From Nocardioides baekrokdamisoli (GTDB lineage Bacteria; Actinomycetota; Actinomycetes; Propionibacteriales; Nocardioidaceae), in contig NZ_AP019307.1 in NCBI RefSeq assembly GCF_003945325.1, positions 1,674,001-1,738,000 on the forward strand: a stretch of DNA of 64,000 nucleotides, written 5' to 3'. Positions 25,158-34,458 of this stretch are shown here, piece by piece; the first letter of the stretch is position 1; each line of letters begins with the position of its first letter. A model generated the notes under the pieces. The model had not been told where the DNA came from, ran no database searches, and worked only from the letters and a program-made list of their open reading frames with translations. A program made the position numbers and the translations under genes.

Positions 25158-27242
25158 TCAGCGCAACAATGCCGCGATCGCGGGGCGCAGGTACGGCGCG
25201 AGGGTGGCGTTGAAGGTCGTCGTCATGTGCGAGTCGTCGTAGTAGACGATCATGTCGCCGATGACCGCGGGGCAGATCGTCGCGGTGCAGAGGTGGTCGT
25301 TGAGATCAACCAACCTGACGCGCGGCGAAGCAGTCGCCGCGACTGCTGCCGCCCACGGGTCCGGCCGGATCCAGGCCCGGGTGCCGTCACAGGCTGCGAG
25401 GTTCCCGTGGTGAGCGTCGAGGCACTGCGGGATGGACACCTCGGGGGTCGGGGCGTCGCGGATCACCAGTACGGGGATCCCTGCCGCGGCGAAGCGCCGC
25501 AGGACCACGGTCGCTGCAGTCGTGTACGTCCCACCGGCTTGCTTGCGGGACACCCCTTCGATCGCGAGGAAGGTGCGGTTGGAGAGCACCACGAGGTCCG
25601 GTCGTTCCTGGATCACTCGTGCGAGCGTCCCCGCCTGCCAGCGCTGGCACCCGTCGATCCAGGCCGCGTTGCCACCCAACTGCCGTACTGGCGCGAAGTT
25701 GCACCCCGAGGCGACGTGGGTGGTGATCCGGAACCCGTCCTGCGCGGCCACACCCATCAGAGCCGCAAGCCACTGCTGGGCGTGGGAGTCCCCGACGAGC
25801 GCGACCGTCCTGGGTGCGGCGGCCGGGCCGAAGGTGCACTCCAGCAACGACCAGTTGTTCTGCGCGTTGCCGGGACAGTCGCGTACGCCGTTGATGCTCT
25901 TGTGCGTCTGCGGTTGGTCGGACATCGCGACCTGAGGCGGTTCGACCAGCGTGGCGAAGGTGCTGGCAGGACAAGTGGTACGCCCCAGCGCCGCGGCGCC
26001 CACACACGAACCCGGCTGGAGGGCGTGGTTGACCACGTCGTTGCGGTGGGCCAGGAACGCGTCGAGCTGATCCTGCTGGTGCTGGATCTGCATGCTGGTC
26101 ACACCGACGACGACACCCATGCCGAGCACGCCGGCGGCGTACACCCACCCCAAGGCGGCGTGCGGGCGCCAGAACTGCGCCGGGTCCTCGACGAGGCGCT
26201 TGGTGAGCGCTGCGAGCACCAGGGTCGCCGCGATGATCAGCGCCTTCGAGGTGGCGCCCGTGATGTGCGGGAAGACGGACGGCCACAGGATCAGCAGCGG
26301 CCAGTGCCACAAATAGATCGAGTACGAGATGTCGCCGAGCCACTGGATCGGGCGGACCGCGAGTACGCGCGCGATCCGGGACCGGTTGGGCACCATTCCG
26401 GTCAGTGACGGCTGGGCCGCGATCACCGCGGCGGCGCCGAGCACCGGCAGCAACGCCGAGTAGCCGGGGAACGGAGTGCTCGCGTCGAACGTCACGAACG
26501 TCACGACGATCGCTGCGAGGCCGGCGGCGGCCACCGCGGTCCGCGCCGGGGGCGTCCAGGTCGGGTGCCACGTGACCCAGGCACCGAGGAGCGCGCCGAC
26601 GCCGAGCTCCCAGATCCGGGTCTCGGTGACGAAGTACGCAGCGGACGGGTTGGTGGTCGTGAGGTGGATCGAGGCTGCGAGCGATGCGGCCGTGACGACG
26701 CCGAGGCCGAGCGTGACCGTCAGCTTCGGTCCCCGTCGGACGGCTCGCGCCAGGAGGACGAGGACGAGGAGCAGCACCGGCCAGAACGCGTAGAACTGCT
26801 CCTCGACCGACAGGGACCAGAAGTGCTGGACGGCGGTCGGAGCGTCGGACGAATGCAGATAGTCGACCGAGTCGCCGGCGAGCAGCCAGTTGATCCAGTA
26901 CGTCGAGGCAGCTCGGGCCATCCGCGCGGTCGGCGCGATCTGGGATCCCTCGCCGAGCCACTGCACCGCAGCCACGGTCGTGATCAGCACGAGCAGCGCG
27001 GCCGGCAGAAGCCGCCGGATCCGCCTCGCCCAGAACGCGGCCAGATGGCGGGGTGTGGTCGGCGGGGACGCCACCAGATGGGAGGTGATCAGGAATCCGG
27101 AGATCACGAAGAAGAGATCGACTCCGGTGAATCCGCCCGGCAGGGCACCCGGGAAGCAGTGGTAGACGACGACGGCTCCGACTGCGAGCGCGCGGAGGGC
27201 CTGGACGTCAGTACGGAAGCCCCGTTGAGATGCCCCCGTCAC
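25158..27242 (-). CDS. Membrane O-acyltransferase with C-terminal SGNH domain (OafA-like)
   Basis: A 694-residue protein. Residues ~1-375 form the acyltransferase-3 membrane domain with ten or more helices. Catalytic or conserved parts are R-x10-H early (RALAVGAVVVYHCFPG) and GVDLFFVISGFLI. From ~440 an extracytoplasmic SGNH hydrolase-like domain has the block LVGDSHAQQWL and a C-terminal DDSHMTTTF with the Asp-x2-His pair. Such proteins acetylate surface polysaccharide, peptidoglycan or lipids. Starts with GTG at 27242. A second protein of this class begins at the right window edge. Confidence 0.9.
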   Translation of the reverse strand: MTGASQRGFRTDVQALRALAVGAVVVYHCFPGALPGGFTGVDLFFVISGFLITSHLVASPPTTPRHLAAFWARRIRRLLPAALLVLITTVAAVQWLGEGSQIAPTARMARAASTYWINWLLAGDSVDYLHSSDAPTAVQHFWSLSVEEQFYAFWPVLLLVLVLLARAVRRGPKLTVTLGLGVVTAASLAASIHLTTTNPSAAYFVTETRIWELGVGALLGAWVTWHPTWTPPARTAVAAAGLAAIVVTFVTFDASTPFPGYSALLPVLGAAAVIAAQPSLTGMVPNRSRIARVLAVRPIQWLGDISYSIYLWHWPLLILWPSVFPHITGATSKALIIAATLVLAALTKRLVEDPAQFWRPHAALGWVYAAGVLGMGVVVGVTSMQIQHQQDQLDAFLAHRNDVVNHALQPGSCVGAAALGRTTCPASTFATLVEPPQVAMSDQPQTHKSINGVRDCPGNAQNNWSLLECTFGPAAAPRTVALVGDSHAQQWLAALMGVAAQDGFRITTHVASGCNFAPVRQLGGNAAWIDGCQRWQAGTLARVIQERPDLVVLSNRTFLAIEGVSRKQAGGTYTTAATVVLRRFAAAGIPVLVIRDAPTPEVSIPQCLDAHHGNLAACDGTRAWIRPDPWAAAVAATASPRVRLVDLNDHLCTATICPAVIGDMIVYYDDSHMTTTFNATLAPYLRPAIAALLR

Positions 27243-27264
27243 GAGGACCGATGGTAGTCGTCGG

Positions 27265-27648
27265 TCAGAGCCAACTGCCGTTCGAGACGATCTCGCGACC
27301 CAGCGGGGTCAGCGACACCGGGATGAGCTTGAAGTTCGCGAGGCCGAGCGGGATGCCGATGATGGTCAGGCAGAGAGCGACGCCGGTGACGAGGTGGCCG
27401 ATCGCGAGCCACACTCCGCCGAAGATGAACCAGATGACGTTGCCGATCGTGCTGCCCGCACCAGCGGTCGGCTTGCGTACGATCTGCCGGCCGAACGGCC
27501 ACAGCGCGAAGCCGGCGATCCGGAAGCACGCGATCCCGAACGGGATGCCGAGGATCGTGATGGACCACAGCAGTCCGACCAGGACGTACCCGCAGAACAT
27601 CCAGAAACCGCTGAGGACCAGCCAGATCAGATTGAGCAGCAGTCGCAT
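27265..27648 (-). CDS. YccF domain membrane protein
   Basis: About 127 residues. It contains two related YccF halves (RLLLNLIWLVLSGFWM / GNVIWFIFGGVWLAIGH and ITILGIPFGIACFRIAGFAL / LTIIGIPLGLANFKLIPVSL), each with hydrophobic helices, giving four segments in all. Function unknown. I chose the ATG at 27648 because the YccF homology begins there; another in-frame ATG lies ten codons upstream. Confidence 0.87.
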   Translation of the reverse strand: MRLLLNLIWLVLSGFWMFCGYVLVGLLWSITILGIPFGIACFRIAGFALWPFGRQIVRKPTAGAGSTIGNVIWFIFGGVWLAIGHLVTGVALCLTIIGIPLGLANFKLIPVSLTPLGREIVSNGSWL

Positions 27649-27681
27649 GTCGCTGACTCTGCCACGGACCGCCGACAACCG

Positions 27682-27924
27682 TCAGAGTGCAGCGAGCTTG
27701 GCTCTCACCTGGGCGACCGAGGGGTTCGTGTGGGCGCTGCCGTCGGCGTACACGAGCGTCGGCACGGTCTGGTTGCCGTTGTTGACCGCCTCGACGATCT
27801 CAGCCGCGCCGGGGGTCTTCTCGATGTCGATGACCTGGTAGGCGATGCCCTCGCGGTCGAGCTGGGACTTGAGGCGGTGGCAGTAGCCGCACCAGGTGGT
27901 GCTGTACATCGTGACGGCAGTCAT
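27682..27924 (-). CDS. mrx1: Mycoredoxin/glutaredoxin-like thiol oxidoreductase
   Basis: An 80-residue thioredoxin-fold protein with active site TWCGYC at residues ~10-15, a TVPTLVYADG cis-Pro segment and a C-terminal NPSVAQVRAKLA helix. The CGYC pair and length match actinobacterial mycoredoxin-1, which reduces mycothiol mixed disulfides. A much longer in-frame extension upstream overlaps the CHAD gene antisense and is not credible. Confidence 0.88.
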   Translation of the reverse strand: MTAVTMYSTTWCGYCHRLKSQLDREGIAYQVIDIEKTPGAAEIVEAVNNGNQTVPTLVYADGSAHTNPSVAQVRAKLAAL

Positions 27925-27966
27925 GCGCCCATTCTCCGGACGCGGCCAAGGGCGGATGATGGAGGG

Positions 27967-28755
27967 GTGCGGGTACGCCGCCTGCTGCAACCGCGGATCC
28001 GGTCGCTGGTCGACCGGATCGTTGACGGGTGCGCCCGGTTGGAGGGCGGATCGGGCGACGTGCACGACCTGCGTACGGACTGTCGGCGGCTGCGCTCGAT
28101 CCTCAGCGCGTACGCACCGATGCTCAAGGCGTCTCCGGCGCGTCGGGTCGACCGGGATCTGCAGCGGTTGATGGCGATGCTGGGCGTCTGCCGCGATGCC
28201 GAGGTCGCCCGCGACTTGCTCGAGGCGCTCGACCCGGACGGTCGGGACGAACTCGATGCCTTGGAGGCAGCCTTTGCTGGTGCTCTGGCGCAATTGAGGT
28301 CGTGGCTGGTGTCTCCCGAGGGCCGCCACGCGACCGAGCGGCTGCGGGCGTACGCGGCGAACGTGCCGTGGACGCACCACGCGGAGCGTCCCGCGAAGCG
28401 CGCGGTGGCTCGCACCCTCGATCACGAACGTCGTCGGATCCGCCGGCGCGCTCACCGCGCCCGTCACACCCATCCGGGCGACACCCAGGATCGGCGGTTG
28501 CATGCTGTACGCAGGGCGGTGAAGCAGGCGAACGACGCCTCCGCCGTCGCCTCTCTCGCCCGGTCGCAGCGACGCCTGTCGAAGGAGTGGCGCGAGGCGC
28601 AGGACGTCCTCGGTCGGCATCACGATCTGGTGATGCTCCGAGCAGAACTGCGCCGCTACGAGGCCGACGAACAGGTCCATCTCGAGGCCGTGAACGCGGA
28701 GGCCGAGGCAGCTCATGCGGACGCGATGCGTACCGTCCGGAGCCTGGGTCGGTAG
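27967..28755 (+). CDS. CHAD domain protein
   Basis: A 262-residue, highly basic, alpha-helical protein. CHAD features are the repeated H-x-x-R pattern: VHDLRTDCRRLRSIL near residue 35, LHAVRRAVKQANDA near 178 and LGRHHDLVMLRAEL near 216. CHAD domains bind polyphosphate granules. No CYTH triphosphatase domain is attached. GTG start at 27967 with GGAGG directly before it. Confidence 0.85.
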   Translation: MRVRRLLQPRIRSLVDRIVDGCARLEGGSGDVHDLRTDCRRLRSILSAYAPMLKASPARRVDRDLQRLMAMLGVCRDAEVARDLLEALDPDGRDELDALEAAFAGALAQLRSWLVSPEGRHATERLRAYAANVPWTHHAERPAKRAVARTLDHERRRIRRRAHRARHTHPGDTQDRRLHAVRRAVKQANDASAVASLARSQRRLSKEWREAQDVLGRHHDLVMLRAELRRYEADEQVHLEAVNAEAEAAHADAMRTVRSLGR

Positions 28756-28806
28756 CCGGCGGAGGTCGCCAATCCTCGCGTACGCCCGCGAGGGCGCATA
28801 CTCATC

Positions 28807-29028
28807 ATGATGAGCACCTCACCCCCGAAGCGTCGACACCTCGCCAGCAGCCCGTTCCGGCCGGATCCCGAGCCCTTCATCGAGACGTTCGTGTTCGATG
28901 AGCTCGTCAACCACGACTCGTACGGGATGGGCCGGATCATTGCGGTCGAGGCCCATGCGGTGACCGTCGACTTCCGCCCCGAGGTGGTCCGGATCGTCAG
29001 CCCGTACAAGAAGCTGTCGAGGCTCTGA
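28807..29028 (+). CDS. Small conserved-looking protein, unknown function
   Basis: A 73-residue soluble protein: a basic Ser/Pro-rich start (MMSTSPPKRRHL) and a compact domain with FDELVNHDSYGMGRIIAV and VTVDFRPEVVRIVSPYK. The second part reads like a small beta-barrel (a VNH..YG.GRI pattern of the kind found in proteins that bind nucleic acid), but this is only a guess. Two adjacent ATG codons can start it. Lies between CHAD and the tRNA-Ala. Confidence 0.65.
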   Translation: MMSTSPPKRRHLASSPFRPDPEPFIETFVFDELVNHDSYGMGRIIAVEAHAVTVDFRPEVVRIVSPYKKLSRL

Positions 29029-29050
29029 CCTGCGGCGTTGCCGTGATCGG

Positions 29051-29123
29051 TGGAGCCTAGGAGATTCGAACTCCTGACATCTGCCTTGCAAAGGCAGCGC
29101 TCTACCAGCTGAGCTAAGGCCCC
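29051..29123 (-). tRNA. tRNA-Ala (anticodon TGC)
   Basis: The minus strand folds as a 73-nt tRNA: acceptor GGGGCCT with AGGCTCC and discriminator A, D-arm AGCTCAGCTGGTAGAGC, anticodon loop CTTTGCAAG (TGC), T-arm with GTTCGAATC. CCA is not encoded. In many actinobacteria tRNA-Ile and tRNA-Ala follow gyrA; here 8 kb, including the accessory island, separate them. Confidence 0.96.
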
Positions 29124-29208
29124 TCGGCAACGAGTGCCTTGGTTGTGGCGCCGAGTTTAGCGGCGAGTACGCGTCCCTCCGAATCGCGCGCGGAGCCTCG
29201 GACTGGGG

Positions 29209-29607
29209 TCAGTCCTCCGGACGACCTCGCAACCGCTTGGTCTCGCCCCGCGCCTTCTTCTCGTCGAGCCGCCGTCGTTGCGAACCCTTCGATGGCTTCG
29301 TCGGTACGCGCTTGCGCGGAGGTGGCTTCATCGCCGCCTCCAGGATCGCGACAAGCCGTTCCTCGGCCGCACGCCGATTGCTCAACTGCGTGCGATGCTC
29401 CGAAGCTGTGACCACGACCTGATCGCCAACGCGGGCGAGCATCCGCTGCTTGAGGTGCTCCGGGAAGGCGTCTGAATTCGCAAGGTCGAAGGTCAGTTGC
29501 ACGCGACTGTCGGTGGTGTTGACGCCCTGACCGCCCGGCCCGGATGCGCGGGAGAAGCGCCAGGCGAGGTCGGCGTCCGGGATGTCGTACGCGCCTACCG
29601 TGATCAC
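29209..29607 (-). CDS. arfB: ArfB-like peptidyl-tRNA hydrolase (ribosome rescue)
   Basis: A 132-residue protein with a class-I release-factor catalytic loop, SRASGPGGQGVNTTDSRVQL, whose GGQ triggers peptide release. The C-terminal tail is strongly basic (PPPRKRVPTKPSKGSQRRRL and RGETKRLRGR), as in ArfB/YaeJ, where it enters the empty mRNA channel. It frees ribosomes stalled on broken mRNA. Starts with GTG at 29607. Divergent from the helicase gene, so the 86-base gap holds two promoters. Confidence 0.93.
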   Translation of the reverse strand: MITVGAYDIPDADLAWRFSRASGPGGQGVNTTDSRVQLTFDLANSDAFPEHLKQRMLARVGDQVVVTASEHRTQLSNRRAAEERLVAILEAAMKPPPRKRVPTKPSKGSQRRRLDEKKARGETKRLRGRPED

Positions 29608-29693
29608 CGGCGAGCTCCCCTCAACACCCTGCCATCATGCACGCAGACGCCGAATCCGGACGAAGTGTCAGCGGGAGCTACTACGGTGCGGAC

Positions 29694-32600
29694 ATGCGTA
29701 TTGAACGGATCGAATCAGGCATCCACGAATCCCTGATCACGTCCGACCTCAACGCGAAGATCATCGCTCTCGACGGCGTCGATGCCTCCACAGCTGAAGT
29801 GGACGCAGCGGACCTCGCACACGTCCTCGCGCAGCACGTGTACGCCTCGGCGCAGCGGGCGTTCGCAGGACGCAAGCCGGTTGAGGCAGTCGCGCTTGCT
29901 AACGAACTCGTCGCCGCCCTCGAAGGCGCAGGCTCCCAGGTCGACTCGCCGGCTGCTCAGTTGCTGCGCGTCAGCCCGTCGCCCGGACCCGGGGTTGTGA
30001 CCTATCCCAACGTTCGGCCGCGAACCCCACTGGCCGAGGCCGCCTTGATGACAAACGCCAAGAGCGAGCCGAGTCTCGGGCCTGAACTCCGCACCGAGAT
30101 CGATACCTCTGACCACGTCGATCTCCTCTGCGCGTTCGTTCGGTGGGCGGGCTTGCGGCTGCTCGATCCTGAGCTCCGCCGACTGCGGGAGCGCGGCGGC
30201 AAGCTTCGGGTCATCACGACCACTTACACCGGCTCGACCGAGCGGCGCGCACTCGATCACCTGATTCGTGAGTACGGAGCGGAGGTCCGCGTTCAGTACG
30301 ACGCCCAGCGGACCAGGCTCCACGCCAAGGCATGGATGTTCCACCGGGCCACTGGTTTCGACACGGCTTACGTCGGCTCATCGAATCTGACCCACACCGC
30401 CATGCTTGAGGGCGTTGAGTGGAACGTACGACTCTCCCGCATCGCCACGCCCACGCTGCTTGAGAAGTTCAACGCCACCTTCGACACCTACTGGAACGAC
30501 TCCGCGTTCGAACTGTACGACCCAGATCGGGATGCAGATCGCCTCGATCTCGCGCTCGCAGAAGCTGGCGGCCGGGCGTCATCGGGTCGCGTCACTCTGT
30601 CGCTCTCCGGCTTGGAAGTCACGCCGTACCCCTACCAGCAAGAGATGCTGGACGAACTCGAAGCTGAACGCGAGATCCACGGACGGCATCGCAATTTGCT
30701 GGTCGCCGCGACCGGCACCGGCAAGACCGTCATTGCGGCGCTTGACTACAAGAGGCTGTGCCGCGGAGGATCCGATCGACCTCCCCTTCTCTTCGTTGCG
30801 CACCGCAAAGAGATCCTCACTCAGTCACTGCGTACGTATCGCGAGGTCCTGTCGGACGCGAACTTTGGCGAGCTCTACGTCGACGGCGCCTTCCCCACTG
30901 AATGGAAGCACGTCTTCGCCAGCGTTCAATCTCTGACCGCATATGGCGTCGATCAACTTCCTCTGGATGCTTTCGACATTGTCGTGATCGACGAGTTCCA
31001 CCATGCGGCCGCCGTGACCTATCGGCGTCTTCTCGACCATCTCACGCCCAAGGAACTCCTCGGTCTCACGGCGACTCCCGAGCGCGCCGACGGAGTGAAC
31101 GTCCGCGACGCATTCTTCGACGGCCGCATCGCGTCAGAGCTACGTCTCTGGGATGCCCTCGGTGCCGAGCTGCTGTGTCCGTTCCATTACTTCGGCGTAG
31201 CCGACAACACCGACTTGAGTCAGGTGACGTGGCGTCAAGGGCGCTACGACGACCGCGAGCTTTCCAACCTCCTCACCGGCAACGACGCACGTACACGCAT
31301 CGTTCTCAAGCAGCTGAACGACAAGGTTCTCGACACGGGATCGATGCGCGCACTTGGCTTCTGCATCACCATCGAGCACGCCCGCTACATGACCCAGGCA
31401 TTCAACGATGCCGGTATCAGCGCGAGGGCTGTGACGGGCAACAGCTCAGCCGAGGAGCGCGCATCCGCGCTCGAAGCGCTCCGCGAAGGTTCGGTCAACG
31501 TCCTCTTCACGGTCGACCTCTTCAACGAGGGTCTCGACATTCCAGGGGTGGACACGATCCTGTTCCTCCGCCCAACCGAAAGCGCCACGATCTTCCTTCA
31601 GCAGTTGGGTCGCGGACTTCGGCGGACTGCAGACAAGGCCGTCCTGACCGTGCTCGACTTCGTCGGCTTCCAGCACAAGTCGTTTAGGTGGGACCTCAAA
31701 CTCACCGCCCTCACTGGTCTGTCTCGCAGCCGCCTGGAACCTGCAGTCGGGCAAGAGTTCCCGTTCCTCCCAAGTGGCTGTCAGATCGTGATGGACAAGG
31801 AGACGCAAGCCGCGGTCCTGGCGAACCTTCGAAGGCAGCTGGGTAATCGCTGGAGCGATCTGCTCACGGAGCTCCGGTCCATCGGGAACGTCGACCTCAA
31901 CGAGTACCTCACCGAGTCCGGCGCCTCCTTGCCTGACGTCCTTCGAGCGAACCGCTCGTGGACGCGGTTGCGTCGCGAAGCTGGATTCGAAACGCGCCCT
32001 GCCGGACCTCGCGAGGACGAGTTGCTCAAGCGTGGCCGCTCGCTCGTGCATGTCGACGACCCAAATCGGGCCGCTGTCTACCGAAGTCTCCTGACACACG
32101 ACTCCGACATCGTCGGCTGGGCGGAACACGAGCGTCGTCTGGCGGAGATGCTGTTCTTCTCCCTCTGGCCAAACGGCGGTGGCTTCGCCAGCATCAGCGA
32201 AGGTCTCAAGGCCGTCGCCGCTGAGCGACCGGCCGCCGGCGAACTGTCCTCAGTCGTCGATATCGGGTTCGACCGAGCGCGGCGGGCGACAGTCGCCCTC
32301 TCGGGAGACCTCGCCGCTGTACCTCTTCAGGTCCATGCACGGTACCGACGCGAGGAGGTGCTCGCTGCCCTGGGCGATGCCACCCTCGCGAAGCCGCCCG
32401 TGAACTTCCGCGAAGGCGTCCTCTGGGTCCCGCATCTCAACGCCGATGTGTTCTTCATTCAGTTGAAGAAGTCCGAGGCTGCGTTTTCTCCCACGACGAT
32501 GTACCGCGACTTCCCGATCAGTCCACTCCTGTTCCATTGGGAGTCACAGAGCCGGACGACAACCTCGTCGCCGACCGGTCAGCGATACCTCAGCGGATCC

Positions 32601-32786
32601 AGCAACGTCCTGCTTTTCGTCCGCGAAACCTCTGTCGACGAGTACGGCACGGGCGCTCCTTACCTGTTCCTCGGCCCCGCTAAGTATGTGAAGCACGAGG
32701 GCGAGCGTCCGATCGCAATCACGTGGAAGCTGGAAACCACAATGCCGATCGACTTCTTTACTGCCGCAAAGATCGTCACGAGCTAA
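29694..32786 (+). CDS. PLD-nuclease / SF2 helicase fusion with DUF3427 C-terminus
   Basis: A ~1030-residue protein. Order: N-terminal region (~1-125), a single phospholipase-D-type nuclease motif (LHAKAWMFHR then GSSNLTH, around residues 209-230), an SF2 helicase core with Walker A ATGTGKT (~338), DEFH box (~432), GLTATPERADG, and helicase motif VI QQLGRGLRR (~636), then a DUF3427-like C-terminal region (~700-1030). One HxK motif means the nuclease would need to dimerise. Proteins of this layout occur in accessory and defence-associated loci; DNA or RNA processing is likely, the target unknown. Start at ATG 29694 by protein homology, without a strong ribosome-binding site. TAATG coupling to the NERD gene. 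Confidence 0.88.
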   Translation: MRIERIESGIHESLITSDLNAKIIALDGVDASTAEVDAADLAHVLAQHVYASAQRAFAGRKPVEAVALANELVAALEGAGSQVDSPAAQLLRVSPSPGPGVVTYPNVRPRTPLAEAALMTNAKSEPSLGPELRTEIDTSDHVDLLCAFVRWAGLRLLDPELRRLRERGGKLRVITTTYTGSTERRALDHLIREYGAEVRVQYDAQRTRLHAKAWMFHRATGFDTAYVGSSNLTHTAMLEGVEWNVRLSRIATPTLLEKFNATFDTYWNDSAFELYDPDRDADRLDLALAEAGGRASSGRVTLSLSGLEVTPYPYQQEMLDELEAEREIHGRHRNLLVAATGTGKTVIAALDYKRLCRGGSDRPPLLFVAHRKEILTQSLRTYREVLSDANFGELYVDGAFPTEWKHVFASVQSLTAYGVDQLPLDAFDIVVIDEFHHAAAVTYRRLLDHLTPKELLGLTATPERADGVNVRDAFFDGRIASELRLWDALGAELLCPFHYFGVADNTDLSQVTWRQGRYDDRELSNLLTGNDARTRIVLKQLNDKVLDTGSMRALGFCITIEHARYMTQAFNDAGISARAVTGNSSAEERASALEALREGSVNVLFTVDLFNEGLDIPGVDTILFLRPTESATIFLQQLGRGLRRTADKAVLTVLDFVGFQHKSFRWDLKLTALTGLSRSRLEPAVGQEFPFLPSGCQIVMDKETQAAVLANLRRQLGNRWSDLLTELRSIGNVDLNEYLTESGASLPDVLRANRSWTRLRREAGFETRPAGPREDELLKRGRSLVHVDDPNRAAVYRSLLTHDSDIVGWAEHERRLAEMLFFSLWPNGGGFASISEGLKAVAAERPAAGELSSVVDIGFDRARRATVALSGDLAAVPLQVHARYRREEVLAALGDATLAKPPVNFREGVLWVPHLNADVFFIQLKKSEAAFSPTTMYRDFPISPLLFHWESQSRTTTSSPTGQRYLSGSSNVLLFVRETSVDEYGTGAPYLFLGPAKYVKHEGERPIAITWKLETTMPIDFFTAAKIVTS

Positions 32787-33589
32787 TGCGACTGAGCCAA
32801 CCGCGGTTTAGGCCGTTTCCTCGGCGGGTGTATCGAAGACTGTTCAAAGCGTGGATGCTGCGCAACAAGCGGTTGCTCGCGGCCACGTCTGCCGCTGTGG
32901 TCGTACTGATGGCCGTCGAGACGGTGGTCGCTGTGTACTTCATGCGTGGTGGCGGGTTCAGGTGGTGGCTCCTTGGCGTGCTTCAGACAACCTTCGTGGC
33001 GGTGGCGCTAAACCTCGTCCTCACAGCATTCCTGACATACGAGGGATCGGCGATCCATCAACTGCGTGGTGCGTGGGGCGAGGAAGCAACACGTGACGAG
33101 CTCGCGCGTGCCAAGCGCAAACGCATCATTTGGGGCTGGGTTGACAGCATCGATCTACAGATCGGGGACATCGACCACATCGTTGTCAGTCGAGCTGGTG
33201 GCCTCATTGCGATCGACTCGAAGTGGCGAAGCGATGTCGGTGACGTCGATGGGATCGTGCGGACGGCGGTCCGCTTACGTACACGCGCGGAGGGCGTCAT
33301 TCGCACCCAATTCACCTATGAACGCGGTGGCCACCGGGCCAGGGTCAACCCGCTGCCGGTCAAGGTTGTAGTTGTGATCTGGGGAGCTGCCCGTACGCAG
33401 ATGCCAGCGTCCGCGAACGGGGTCGAATTCGTCGATGGCGCGAAGCTCGGGACGTGGCTCGGTTCTCTCCGGGGCGATGTCGTCGACCAGGCCTACGCCG
33501 GGGACGTGCTTTCGAAGTTCGAAGAGTTCCGAACAAGGTCACGCACGGCCAGCGAACAACAGGCCAATCGGTCGATACATCGGGCCTGA
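32786..33589 (+). CDS. NERD-domain membrane protein
   Basis: A 267-residue protein. A basic start leads to two membrane helices (~30-52 and ~59-82), then a NERD (nuclease-related) domain of ~100 residues beginning RGAWGEEATRDELARA. Its core GDIDHIVVSRAGGLIAIDSK carries the Asp and D-x-Lys of the PD-(D/E)xK-like nuclease fold. A charged C-terminal tail follows. ATG overlaps the helicase TAA stop, so both are made from one mRNA and probably work together. NERD proteins are suspected nucleases in DNA processing; membrane anchoring would place this activity at the cell envelope. Confidence 0.82.
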   Translation: MRLSQPRFRPFPRRVYRRLFKAWMLRNKRLLAATSAAVVVLMAVETVVAVYFMRGGGFRWWLLGVLQTTFVAVALNLVLTAFLTYEGSAIHQLRGAWGEEATRDELARAKRKRIIWGWVDSIDLQIGDIDHIVVSRAGGLIAIDSKWRSDVGDVDGIVRTAVRLRTRAEGVIRTQFTYERGGHRARVNPLPVKVVVVIWGAARTQMPASANGVEFVDGAKLGTWLGSLRGDVVDQAYAGDVLSKFEEFRTRSRTASEQQANRSIHRA

Positions 33590-33664
33590 TTCGATGATCG
33601 GGCCGTTGCAATCCGGCAGTCAGAGACCACGTCCCGAACGAAATCTCGACGTCGGCCTAGCGAA

Positions 33665-34228
33665 CTACTCGTCGCCAGAAGCAGTGGGCTCGAGCTCTAC
33701 ACCGATCCACGTAGCTGCCCACTTCTGGTGGAACAGATCGAGATCCTGATTGGTCAGCTTCTCGACTCGCGAATCATTGAAGGTGATGGTCAACCGTAGG
33801 TCGGTCAAATCCTCATTGACGGCGACCAGCTCCGGCTGAAACAGAACCGCGGGCAAGGTGAACGGCTCTGCTAATGAGGCGTATGACTCTCCGACCTCTG
33901 CGACGTCCCCGATGTACTGGACGGCGTGCGGGGCGACCGCACGACGCACCCCGCACCGGCGGAGTTCGGCCGCAGCGTGCGCGTTCTCTGCTGCTTTCGC
34001 CGCGACACTTAGCAGCGGTACAAACGTTAGAAACTCGCAACGCGACTTACCGGCACCCGTGCGCTTATCCATGATGCATCCGTGGCTCACAAGCATCGCT
34101 GGACCGCGTTGCATTTCTTGCCGAGAGAGTGCACCCGCTCGAATGATCGGCACCGTTTTGAAGATGTCGCCTTGGCTCAGCCACGAATCATGAGGACACG
34201 TCGCGCTGAACGCGGAACCGGCTGTCAC
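33665..34228 (-). CDS. Unknown protein with SHGC motif, last gene of TIGR04255 unit
   Basis: A 187-residue soluble protein that I cannot assign. Notable pieces are WLSQGDIFKTVPII near residue 16, a buried-looking strand AMLVSHGCIMDKRTG (~44-58) with adjacent His and Cys, and an aromatic C-terminus (LFHQKWAATWIGVE). The pattern W.QGD.F..VP......LVSH.C..DK resembles conserved hypothetical proteins I have seen but whose function is not known. ATG overlaps the upstream gene stop (ATGA). Base composition is less GC-rich than in the housekeeping genes. Confidence 0.7.
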   Translation of the reverse strand: MTAGSAFSATCPHDSWLSQGDIFKTVPIIRAGALSRQEMQRGPAMLVSHGCIMDKRTGAGKSRCEFLTFVPLLSVAAKAAENAHAAAELRRCGVRRAVAPHAVQYIGDVAEVGESYASLAEPFTLPAVLFQPELVAVNEDLTDLRLTITFNDSRVEKLTNQDLDLFHQKWAATWIGVELEPTASGDE

Positions 34229-34458
34229 CAGTATTCGGAGTCATCTTCCGCTGCCGGTCGGGCCTTGACCTTCGGCAGAACTACCTCGTCGAAACACATC
34301 GAAACGACGCGTTCAAATGCCGCGCCGCTCGACCTGGCGACCGACGCGTCTATCGCCGAGCCGCTGAGCGCAGGCAACTGATACGTGCGAAGCGCGCGAC
34401 TCGGAACGAGGGCTGACTCGCGGATCGCTTCTCTCGCCACACCTGCGTAGATTGGCAT
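34225..34458 (-). CDS. Small unknown protein, middle gene of TIGR04255 unit
   Basis: A 77-residue protein from the ATG at 34458, which overlaps the TIGR04255 stop (TGATG); its own stop overlaps the next start (ATGA). Helical start MPIYAGVAREAIRESALVPS, a middle rich in Ala/Ser, and an acidic aromatic end (AAEDDSEYW). No family recognised. Size and placement between two partners would suit a connector or an antitoxin-like protein, but nothing in the sequence proves that. Confidence 0.65.
   Translation of the reverse strand: MPIYAGVAREAIRESALVPSRALRTYQLPALSGSAIDASVARSSGAAFERVVSMCFDEVVLPKVKARPAAEDDSEYW

Noticed and set aside
27925..28716. Extension of the mycoredoxin frame upstream
   Set aside because: Runs antisense through the CHAD gene and gives non-homologous sequence; the true protein is 80 residues.
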